Shown: in pieces, positions 34,063 to 44,500 of the stretch
Layout of the letters: every line of letters starts with the position of its first letter
Numbering within the stretch: the first letter of the stretch is position 1
Source: Owenia fusiformis
Taxonomy: Eukaryota > Annelida > Polychaeta > Sabellida > Oweniidae
Length of the DNA stretch: 64,000 nucleotides
Reading direction: 5' to 3'
Assembly (NCBI GenBank): GCA_903813345.2
Contig: CAIIXF020000001.1
Location: 38,657,366-38,721,365 of the forward strand
Notes under the pieces: generated by a model
What the model saw: the letters and a program-made list of their open reading frames with translations, nothing else
What the model was told of the DNA's origin: nothing
Databases searched by the model: none
Program-made: the position numbers and the translations under genes

Positions 34063-37000
34063 ATGTGGGGTGTACCTGTTCCAGGTTGGGGTTTGTGCCT
34101 GCTGTTGATTGGTGTGACATCTGGAGGTAAACGGCCACCATACAAATATATAGGAGACGATAATTTTACCATGGAGGACGAGAAATATTGTCCTGAGGCA
34201 ATAGACTCCGTCATCTTCGATAGAGAGGTACATGTACATGTACAGTACAGGCCAATCCATAGCCCTAAGATACGTGAACGATGTACCAAAGCCTAATATT
34301 AATGAGGACATCAGCGCAATAGACACATTTCTTGGGGCTCTGTTGGTCTGTGTGTTGGTTTATAAAGTATAAGCATCAGCATGGACGTATTAATTATCTA
34401 TATATATTAATTATTAGAATTAATCAGTACCAAAGAGAACTATATCAAATGAAATATAAAACTAATTCATTTACCGTCAGAACCAACATATATCAAGATA
34501 TCACGAAATGTAGAATTTCACTATTTGTTTTTATTGGGAACGCATAATCCGATAATTTATTTACAGAGAGTACAATACCACCATACACTATTTCTTGGTT
34601 TTATGAATATCATCACTCAATTGAATCATTGCAAGTAACTTTTGCATATCATACAGCATATGTAAATGCTGACATAAAAATATATCTTATGTGCATTTAT
34701 CATTTCATATCGCGCATGTTTTACATACATTACTTTTCAATCCTATCTATATTGGATATCATAAAAATGAACTAATCGTCTCGCATCACAAATAGACTGT
34801 AATATGTTGTTGTTGCTTTCAATAAACGTGTCGATCCGGCGTGTCAATGTAACTCAGTCCCATTATCTGAAGAAGAATTGATGTACCTGATCAAACATGA
34901 AACTAATTTGATTTAAGATGCAAGAATGTCAAAATGCAATAATTTCCCCCTTTTCCTCTGTAATCGTAATACAATATATGTACAGGTAGAATGGGATATA
35001 GAAGACAGAGCAAACAAAACGTGTCCTCCAGAGTTCATGCTGACAAAATCTTCCATTCCTGGTGGTGGACAAGGTAGGTCCTCATAATCTTGGCCAAACT
35101 CATATGAGTCACATTGACCTTTAAATATATTTGCCCTCGCGACGTTGGCCTAATTAATGTGTCTCATATTAACCTTAAAGTAAATTTGACCCCAAAATGT
35201 TGACCTAATCAATATGGGTCACATTGCCCTTAAGAATGTGTGACCTCAAAATTAATATAGGTCACATTGGCCTCAAGTCAATTTGACCTCATACTTTTTC
35301 CTAATTATATATGGGTCACATTGACCTTTATGCTGATCTAGTAAATATGGGTCACATTGATCTCAAGTATATTTGACATCATGCTTTTGGCCTACTTAAT
35401 ATTTTTCACATTGACCGTGACCTTCAAAATGTTAACCTAATTCATATTGATGTCATAATGTTGACCTTATCAATATGTGTGATATTGACCTGAAGTAGAT
35501 TTGACCTCATAATATCCACCTGATTAATAAGGGCCACATTGACCTGAAGAATATTTGATCTCATAACATTGTTACAATATTTGATCAATAGCATATTGAC
35601 CTAATTATTATGAGTCACATCAACCTTACAAATGTCTGACCTCATAATGTTGGCATATTTAATTTTGGTCACACCGACCTTATGAAAATTTGACCTAATA
35701 ATGTTGACCAGAATAAGATAAGTCACTTTTTTGATATGATCTAATATGGGTTATATGTTTAGGTATATTTGCTACTGTTAATATACCTGCTGGAGTGTGG
35801 TTGGGACCATATGATGGAGAAAGAGTCTACCAATATAGAAAGGTTCGCTTGGATGCTGAATATGCATTTAAGGTAAGTAGTGAGATCCGGTGCATCATTC
35901 ACAGAAATCCTCAGGCTGTGTGCGATCGTTATTTGAATGATGTTGTAGAAACTATATTATTGGAGTTGCAGAAAACAATGTGCAAACTATTTCTTCCAAA
36001 GTTCTATTTTCCTCGATGATTTGATTTGCAGTCAGTTTGAAATTGTAGTGTGAGAATATGAAATATTATTATCGATAAAACAAGCTTTCAATGTGGTCTG
36101 GGTGGGGTAATCAATCAATCAAAAATCAAGTATGTATTCATTTACTATCACCCCATTGTCCTCATTTCATTTTAGGCCGCGCCTGGAGAGCCTTAAAATT
36201 TAAGGCTCTCTAGCCAAAATGCTAAAGAGCCTTAAATTTTAAGGTTCTTTAGCAATTGGGCTAAAGAGCCTTAAATTTTAAGGCTCTTTAGCATTTTGAT
36301 AGCCAATTCTGCTAGAGAGCCTTAAAGGAATTCCAGGCGACAGAAATGACGAAATATTGCTTCTGGGACAAGATCAAACGACTTTGACATATTCTATACC
36401 CAACCTATTTTGTAATTGAACAATCAGCACAATATACATACCATATTAGCAGATATCGGACAAATTCAAAAAGAAATTTTTTTGATCGATAAAATCACTG
36501 ATACTAAACCGGAAGTGACTTCTCTGAGGTCCGCGAAGATGAAGAAGATAACATAAAGATTTCAGTCATTTCAACTAACTTTGCCGTCGATTTGAATGGT
36601 TTTAAATGATCTTCTAATGCTTACTATGACTTCTATTAGTACTGTTTTGACTTCCCCACTTCATAAAAAAACATTATCACTTTTTGCTCGACTCATAAAT
36701 TTACTTCCGGTCTACCGAGAGAAATAAAAGAACCTTTTCAATCCCCAGTCTAAATTTGGCTTTTTAAAGGTTCAAACATCGACTTTGAAAAGTAAATGTT
36801 TGTTTGTTTGATGTTCATGCATATATCGAAAATATATGTCTCTGGTTCACCAGGGAAGGTGTAAGACCAGGCAATCACGTGATAGCCAGAAAAAATGTTA
36901 TTTTTACCATTTTATCCACTATAAATCGCAACGTCCGTTTAGTAAAGATTTTGATGTATAGACATTTATTGATGGATTGGAGGCTAGGATAAAAATGTTG

Positions 37001-38581
37001 TTGTTGTGTTGCATAAGCCGCTGTTTTCTCGACAGTTCACCTCTTGTACTGTAAATTTTCTTTGTGCTGTCTCATGTGCTTAAATTCTGAGGAAGATCTG
37101 AGACTAACATATTTTATGTTAGTCTCAGGGAAGATGCAAAAAATATCTCGTCACGTGAAAAATTCTAAAATCAGCATTGAAATCTAATAGGCAATAGATT
37201 TGGAAGTGTATTCTGTGATGTCCCTGCATTCACGATAAACTGCGTCAAGATGTGCTGATCTAGAAGAAACAAGATCCTTTTTCATCCCCAGGTCTTCATC
37301 ATACTTTTTGCCATCTTAAAATGGGGTTCCCTGTATTTTCTTGACTATAGCAAAGCCGATACAAGTGATTAATTTCATTAAACATTGATGATTGAGCGAT
37401 GGAGCAAGCCCAAGAATTCTAGAAAAAATTGTGTACATAATTTCCGGACATCAGAGAACCGGGCAGAGAACAATATCTGGCTTGTTATTCAAAATAAAAA
37501 GTGCTCCATCGGGGAATCGAACCCACGCCGCAGAAGTGGAAAGCGAGTACCCTAACCACTATACCAGAGTGTTTTTCCGTGATGGGGCCAATTTTTTTGC
37601 AACTCTATAGTGATATACATGTGTGAAATTTTTAAGTGGCATTCTGGGTTGAAAAACTTTCGAGAGTGTTGTTTTATTGTTTAGATGACGAAAACTTCAA
37701 TAAAAAACAATATAAACACGGATTATAAACACAAAGGCTCTCTAGCCAAAACACTATGTTCACAGCTAAATAGCCTTAAATTTTAAGGCTCTTTAGCATT
37801 TTGGCTAAAGAACCTTAAATTTTAAGGTACTCCAGACACTTCGTTCATTTTAATCTGTTATGCATTTCAGGTGAAAGTGAATAGTCATGTTTACATGTAC
37901 ATTGATGCCTGGAATCCAAGAACTTCCAATTGGATAAGATACATCAACGCTGCATTGGATATGGTACAACAAAATGTAGAATTCTTACAATGCTATGACA
38001 AGGTGACTGGAGTTTCTTTATTTACATTTTTCTTGACTCATTTCGATGTTGAGGTTTGTAATACCATTCAAAATGGCCGCTTCAAGATGGGCATCTTCTC
38101 TTGATATGTATGAAAATATACAAATAAAAATAAATGAACAGAACAAAAACTCAAGTGTCACAAACATTGGACTTTAAGGAAATTAAGTCCAATTGTGATA
38201 ATATACCCTTTTAGCCTTTTGCCTCACGTATAAAATTTTGCCTTGCCTGATTTCAGATCCTGGCTACGCCCCTTATACAGTACTTTATATCACGATGAAA
38301 ATTATTGGGAAATGTGGTTGTTTGAACCATGTAATACATCAAACCTCTAATCTATTTTATTCATATGTTTTTAGATTTACTATCACACCATTAAGCCAAT
38401 CCCTGCTGGTACTGAGGTGTTAGTCTTCTATGGACATGGCTATGTATTTGCTAATCATAAGATAGATATGTACTCCTACTGCAAGTGGTACAATGGGACA
38501 TTCTACCAATCAATAGACTCAAACTTTATATGTGATAGGATAAAAACAAAGAGACAACTAACATGTGATATACCATTATAA
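34063..38581 (+). CDS. PRDM9-like PR/SET-domain protein without zinc fingers
   Basis: Five exons join in frame to 233 codons: 34063-34227, 34986-35073, 35763-35872, 37871-38002 and 38375-38581 (TAA). All internal borders are GT-AG. Exon 2 gives KTCPPEF..TKSSIPGGGQG, and exon 3 GIFATVNIPAGVWLGPYDGERV, the start of the PR/SET fold. Exon 4 gives MYIDAW..TSNWIRYINAAL, where PRDM9 has SWANWMRYVNCARD. Exon 5 gives IYYHTIKPIPAGTEVLVFYGHGY, like the PRDM9 end RPGCELLVWYGDEY. Family members methylate histone lysines or act as protein-binding modules. Here the usual CARD and GDEY positions read AALD and GHGY, so activity is uncertain. No zinc fingers follow; the tail is 38 residues with three Cys. The first exon is the weakest: the Met start gives a hydrophobic MWGVPVPGWGLCLLLIGV stretch that looks like a weak signal peptide, odd for a nuclear protein, so the true start may lie in an upstream exon. 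Confidence 0.78.
35085..35745. repeat. Degenerate minisatellite in a PR/SET gene intron
   Basis: About a dozen diverged units of roughly 50-60 bp are built from TCACATTGACCT, ATTTGACCTCATAATGTTGA and CCTAATTAATATGGG. The array fills nearly the whole intron between the exons at 34986 and 35763. Confidence 0.8.
36175..37843. mobile_element. 1.67-kb element with palindromic-array TIRs, 9-bp TSD
   Basis: The 9-bp TTCATTTTA flanks both sides (36166-36174, 37844-37852). The tips GGCCGCGCCTGGAG and, inverted, CGAAGTGTCTGGAG agree in 9 of 14 bases, and both continue into CCTTAAAATTTAAGG. Both ends consist of repeated palindromes of AGCCTTAAATTTTAAGGCT with CTTTAGC spacers (36183-36342 and 37735-37843). 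It inserted in the third intron of the PR/SET gene, 27 nt before exon 4. The left array alone also forms an inverted unit ending TTCCAGGCG at 36339, so a smaller element there is an alternative. No transposase seen. A 9-bp duplication would fit a Mutator-like group. Confidence 0.65.
37501..37566 (-). mobile_element. tRNA-like sequence (SINE head or pseudogene)
   Basis: Minus-strand TGGTATAGTGGTTAGGG (A-box) and GGGTTCGATTCCC (B-box) lie at normal tRNA spacing. The acceptor arm does not pair well and no clean cloverleaf with a defined anticodon could be drawn, so I treat it as a SINE head or tRNA pseudogene, not a working tRNA gene. Confidence 0.6.
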
Positions 38582-38750
38582 ATCTAGGAAATCATAATTA
38601 GGTCTGAATAGTGCCATACTGAGTCTACACAGACAACATGTGATATACCATTATAAATCTAGGAAATCATAATTAGATCTGAATAGTGCCATACTGAGTC
38701 TACACAGACAACATGTGATATACCACTATAAATCTAGAAAATCTGTTTTT
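38561..38750 (+). repeat. 75-bp tandem repeat across the PR/SET stop codon
   Basis: Units start ACATGTGATATACCA at 38561, 38636 and 38711 (two full, one partial), almost identical. The first unit encodes the last residues and TAA of the gene, so the duplicated copies lie in the 3' UTR. Confidence 0.88.
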
Positions 38751-41021
38751 TACAAGTTTAGTTTCTGTATGTGTTATAATCACCAAAATTCAGTGCATAC
38801 CTGTAGTGTGTACTATTTTTGCGTATTTTTGGTATAGCTGTAGTATTTGTGAGTATAGTATTTTATTGTGAGTGTTCAGTCAGCACAATTATGTGCATTT
38901 TCAGCAAAATAAGGTAAAAAATTAAAAATTTGATTAGAACTGTCTTTTGCACTGTGTATATTGCAGAATTGAAATTAAGGTATTTTCAAATAGGTGGCAC
39001 TGATTCTGCCTATTGAATATACAAATCTTATGTGACGTTTATCAGCATGTTTGTTTTAAATAGTAGTACTAATATAAGACTAACTGCCACACATTATTAT
39101 GCAATGCAATAAAGTGCAGTAAAACAAAGTCTCAATTTTACAATTTTTATCAATGATATACTAGATTTATTTCATCATTATATTTTACAAGAATAAACAT
39201 ATTTAATATCAACAGTTATACCAATATTTATATATTTATTGCAGATATGCAGATGTTTTCTTTTATCCACAATATATAATTAATATTATACTATAAAATT
39301 GTACAATGAAACTGAGAACAACTCTAAGTTGAAAAGTTCTAGAATAAAGTTGAAACTCCTATAATTTTTGGGATAATATCAGTCTTTCTTTTTAAGCTGA
39401 TCACATTAAAAGTTGAACACATGTTTTACTGTTACAAATATGATACAATGAATGTATCTTAAGGGGTCAACTATTATACTGTATAAGTGGTAGTTTCGCC
39501 TAATCATTTATTTTGCCTATTGCCTAATTTTTGCCATGTCCGGAAAATTAAATGTCGGAAATATTATCTTCGTAATGTTATCCAATGGGAAGGTTCTTGT
39601 CATTAGGAAAATCAAAATTAGGAAAATTATAAAATTTGACCATTCAGCAAATTAATCACTCGGATTAAGTACCACTTATACAGTATCTTGGGGATTCATA
39701 TACTAGTACTCTTTACTGGACAAAGAGCTCCACAATATTTCACAGATTTGAATGAGTCTCTGCATTGAGTTGGTTAGCCCCTGGGTTTTAGCAGATTTTT
39801 CTTAATGCCTATGTTTCTCTTTACATCTATGAATTTATACATGTAATTTCAATATGAAACTTTTCTATACATATTGTACATGCTTAAAACAAAACAAACA
39901 GTAGCATGTGAACTTATGTTCTGTAAAAGTAACATTACTATTTACATTGAATCTACATTTAGAAAATATACTTTATGGAAATTATCTATAGAAATATAAA
40001 ATATGTTTGAACTAGCATTTATACAAGGGCCTATATATAAAATACACTAAAAGTTAAAATGATCATGAACCTATCAATACAAGTATTATGACTAAAATAT
40101 ATTTTACAAAGGTACACCAGGGGCCAGCTTAGATTGGGTCACTGCTTCGCAAATCATACTTTAACCCATTGATCAACTAGGATGGTTATGTTTTTATATA
40201 GCTATTCAGCTTTTTAAATGATGACGATAAAAAATATTTTAGCTGACCCCTCCCTTCATTACGGAAATAGTCTGAGACTGGTCCTTGTATAGCAGTAGGT
40301 AATATTTCATGACAAGGTTCATTAAAAGTTAATCAGCCCTATTTCCAGTAATAAGTCCACAGTACTCAAACATTTTTAATGTTGCATATTGCACATAAAC
40401 ACTTGCGTAGCTCTGATACAGGAGTACAAGTGAAGTTAGCAACTATAAGGTATTGAATGGTTAAATATTCAAACAATCTTTACAATTTAGATACTTGCCA
40501 CGTATGCAATCTTGTATGCAGCAGCAGTTTTTTTCGAATTATTTTATCAGAGTCACCTGTTGTTTTGAGGAACCTTCCATGAAAATACTAGTTCATGTAT
40601 TTCCAATAATTTTGCACATTGTTTTCATCTGCTTGTATTATGTCAAACATTCTAGTGAAAACCCTGTAATGCTATACCATAATGAATCTCCCAATTAATA
40701 AAAATTAGGCCACCATTTGTGGTGATATACTTGAATATTTCAGGGGAAAATGCCTCATGTTCTGTGGGATATTAAATCATACATGCCTGAAACCCTGGAA
40801 CATCAAGATTAGAGTATATTAAAACAATATAATATATTGTTTTTGACACTATTCTTTGTTAATAGCAGTGGAACAAGTTGTTTTGACTTGTAATATTTTG
40901 CATTATAGGAAAATGGTTAGTCCCCCACAATGTAGCACTCATTCCCTAAGTACTTATGATGTTAACATGGACTAGATCATATAAAAATATCATGTTAACA
41001 AACCGGTTTCTCTGAGGGGCT
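38751..41021. other. Intergenic DNA, PR/SET 3' side; no further gene
   Basis: Very AT-rich. It holds the likely 3' UTR of the PR/SET gene (AATAAA words at about 39108 and 39192). No other exon was recognised. Confidence 0.45.
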
Positions 41022-41428
41022 GCATGAGAACAATTCCTTGTCCAAAGTGTGGCCTGCATGAGAACAATATCTTGTCCAAAGTGTGGCTTGCATGAGAAAC
41101 AATTTCTCGTCCAAAGTTTGATCTGCATGAGAAAAATTTCTTGTCCAAAGTTTGGCCTGCATGAGAAAAATTTCTTGTCCAAAGTTTGGCCTGCATGAGA
41201 ACAATTTCTTGTCCAAAGTTTGGCCTGCATGAGAACAATTTCTTGTCCAAAGTTTGATCTGCATGAGAAAAATTTCTTGTCCAAAGTTTGGCCTGCATGA
41301 GAACAATTCTTCGTCCAACGTTTGGCCTGCATGAGAACAATTTCTTGCCAAAATTTTGGCCTACATGAGAACAATTTGTTGTCCAAAGTTTGGCCTGCAT
41401 GAGAACAATTTATTGTCCCGATTTTGTT
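41022..41428 (-). repeat. 34-bp minisatellite, 12 units, at the SNX17 3' end
   Basis: Plus-strand units read GCATGAGAACAATTTCTTGT then CCAAAGTTTGGCCT, with few changes. Because 34 is not a multiple of 3, all three minus-strand frames stay open across it. These frames are not genes. The outermost unit (about 41396-41428) is mutated. Confidence 0.92.
41409..41414 (-). terminator. Candidate SNX17 poly(A) signal AATAAA
   Basis: On the minus strand, AATAAA lies 87 nt after the stop codon, within the last unit of the 34-bp array. There most units read CAAGAAATTG and this one reads CAATAAATTG. Other signals further downstream remain possible. Confidence 0.5.
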
Positions 41429-41500
41429 ACAGTAGCTCTGAACAAAAGATATAACATAATCTGCCACCTCCTTAGCTGATGTCATTATTGTTATACGGGG

Positions 41501-44500
41501 TCATAGGTCATCATCTCCTATACCTTCAAATGCATCATTTTCTCCTATGTTATTGCCTTTTAATGGTGACTTTATGCCAGCAGCCGCTAATTTATCCTAC
41601 AATAATAGAGAACACTATACATCATCAGAAACAAAGTGGAAAATCACACAGAGACAGATAATCCCCCATTTCTATAAGTTTTATGATTTCACATATTCAT
41701 TAATCCAATATTATTGTCTACAAAGCCAAGGTGGAAAATGCCTCTATTCAAAGGGCTCACTTATTGAGATGAGCCAATTTCAAACAGTACTGACAATAGG
41801 ATTACTAAAATAATAGCTTAAAACAGATATACATGTATAGTAACGAGAAAAGCAGCAACTCCAGGAAGTAGCAAATCCCATCGAACAAAACGTATTTTGC
41901 TTATTAGAGGCCATCTTGAAAATTCCTTTTTGAGCAGAGCTTGTTTGTCCCTAGGCACCAACATATAAAATGTAAACCATATCCATCAATTAGCATTTGA
42001 GTTATCAAAGATTACATTCCTTTTTACGAAAAATGGCAGCCATTATGAAATTAAGCCGTCATTTCGAACAGAAATTCTGTGTCCCTTGGCATCAGCATAT
42101 AAAATTTTTATGAGCCTATAAAATTTGAATCAAATCTGTCAATCGGTATTTGAGTTATCGCCCGGACAAATGGATGGACAAACGAACTGACGAACGGCTT
42201 TCCTATATCCCCCTCGAACTTCATTCGGTGGGATAATAACAAATACAGTGTTGATGACAGCCATTAATTATCAGCAATAGCAAATTGTTTGTTTTGATGT
42301 TGGTGGGAAAAGTTCAATTTTTAGTTGTTGAATCTGCTGTCAAGTCTTCATAATCATCTTAACTGAGTTCTGGTTTGTAGTGGGTGAGTCAATGATTGAA
42401 CCCTTTGAAGCAGATAAAGTAATTGAATTCACTAGAGATGATCAATAATAATATACTTTTAGGTTTACATTCTGAGGAGAGTACATTAGTACAATCATAA
42501 GAGCTGGCAATTCAGAGATGTTATAATAGAAATATGATATTTTAATATTTTTTACATATTCAGAATAAACAATGGTTCCATTTCAAATACAATATAAAGT
42601 TAATAAACCTGAAATCTAATCAACACAAATAAAATTAAATAATTAATATTAATATAAATATAAAGCTTATATCTCATGCTTCAAATTCCAAAAGACACGA
42701 TTTCTGAAACACGAATCTGAAAAGAAAATGTACATCTTTCCACCAAATATGAAGAAAATTCATTCACTAATATTTGCGTTATCTTCTGGACGGACTTTAT
42801 GATGGACTGATTCTCTTACATGTTTAATTTTGAAACTTACAGATCATTGCACATCTTACAGTGAATTTCATGGGATTCCTTTAAGGATGTTCAAATCCAT
42901 ATCTGATCGCCCCTCAACTTTTTAATTCCCCTTTGTATGTATTTTTACAGTTGAAATATAACATTTATTTTCCAAGTTTCCAAATATTAGTTATCCTGGA
43001 CAAACATTTGCCATTTGCTTATTTTTCAAAGCATCATCTCCATGGCCCTTTCCTTATGCCATACTCATGCTGGCCTTTACAAATACTGAACCCATGAGTG
43101 GTAACCCATAATAACCCATTCACAAGATTTGTTACAAAGTAAAAAATAAAGACTGTTAACTAAATAAAATAATGCATGGTTAAATGTTAAAATCCCACAC
43201 CAATACATACAGTACATCATTCTAGTTATAGCTATAAAAGGCTTGCTCCACTATAACTAAATCCTAATAAAGGGCTAGTTTAGGCAACAAATGATGACTT
43301 AATAATACATTAAAACCTGTGTAAGTTAGTGGTTCAATCATCCATCTTAAGAGAGATGAATCCACTTTTAGTCAATAGTGGTGTTCCAATTGACAGGTTT
43401 TATTGTATATAGAGTTAGCTGTTCATTCATTATAGTTCACTTCTATATTGAAAAAGCATGGAAAGACTGCATTAAACCAAAACAAAAAGGAAATTAACTA
43501 CTTTTTCAACATTTCTCATATCATTAATATGGCAATACTACATTGTTAAGACCTGGCTTTTACTCAAAGCTCACCAACAACTGCTTTTTAAAAGTATTGC
43601 TAGCAACCAGTGTTAACAAGAATACACTAAGTATAATTAAAAGCAGAAAAGAAACACAACACACAGTTAGGTACAGTTTTAGAATTACCTTTTTTACAAT
43701 CCTTCTGTGAGGAAGCTATAGATAAAGAATTGTTGAGTAATATGTTTTCAAATTTGACATTGTATTGCTATTAATTCCCCTAATCCAATCACATTATTTA
43801 GTTAAGCTCATCTAGACATCTCGTTATAAAACATCTTTATAAGCAATAATACACAAGCAAAATTAATTTAATTTCAACAAATATTATATGCCCATTGGTC
43901 AAATATTAAGACACATTGACAGCTGAAACTGTATCTTTTAAAATGGAGAGTGAGAATCCACGATTTCAAACTTCTGCATATCAAGATATAGAAACAGCTA
44001 TTTATATATCTTAATATTAACCAGTGATGCAATCCCAAATGAAATTTTTCTCTTGATTCTTGAACTAAGTAATAAGTGGAGTGAATATGCACAGAGCTCC
44101 CAGTAAGATATCCAATTTCCTTGCAACAATATGCCTATACATTACATTTTCAGCTGAAGCAAAACTTTATACATGTATTATAGACAAGATTATAGACATT
44201 TAGGCATATTCAATATTACCCCTGGTCACTATGGTAAATATAAGAAAGTTGAGCAACTTACAGATATTCGTTTGACAGATTCCTTGGCTTTGTCAACTGC
44301 CTCAGAAGCATTATCTCCCAGCTCATTCAGAACAGGGGAGGAAAGAAGCGATGGCTTTGCGCTGTCCCGTTTTATAAAATCTGTTCTTCTGTTCCGTGCC
44401 CTTTCAGCTGGCTAGAACACAACAGATATCAACAGCTTAAAATTATGCCTATTTTATATGATTTAAACAGATTCACTGATTTAATTTAATCTAACGATGA

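Noticed and set aside
34063-34128. Secreted protein (signal peptide in the first exon of the PR/SET gene)
   Set aside because: The hydrophobic stretch lacks a basic N-terminus, and a secreted SET protein would be odd. More likely the true first exon is different.
35085-35745. CRISPR-like or regulatory repeat array
   Set aside because: The units are diverged tandem copies without spacers in an intron of an animal gene, so this is an ordinary minisatellite.
37501-37566. Functional tRNA gene
   Set aside because: A- and B-boxes are good, but the acceptor stem does not pair properly and no clean cloverleaf was found, so I treat it as a SINE head or pseudogene.
40946-41485. Three overlapping minus-strand ORFs of 118-179 codons
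   Set aside because: They arise because the 34-bp unit lacks stops on that strand and cycles through all frames. They carry no domain and lie at the SNX17 3' end.
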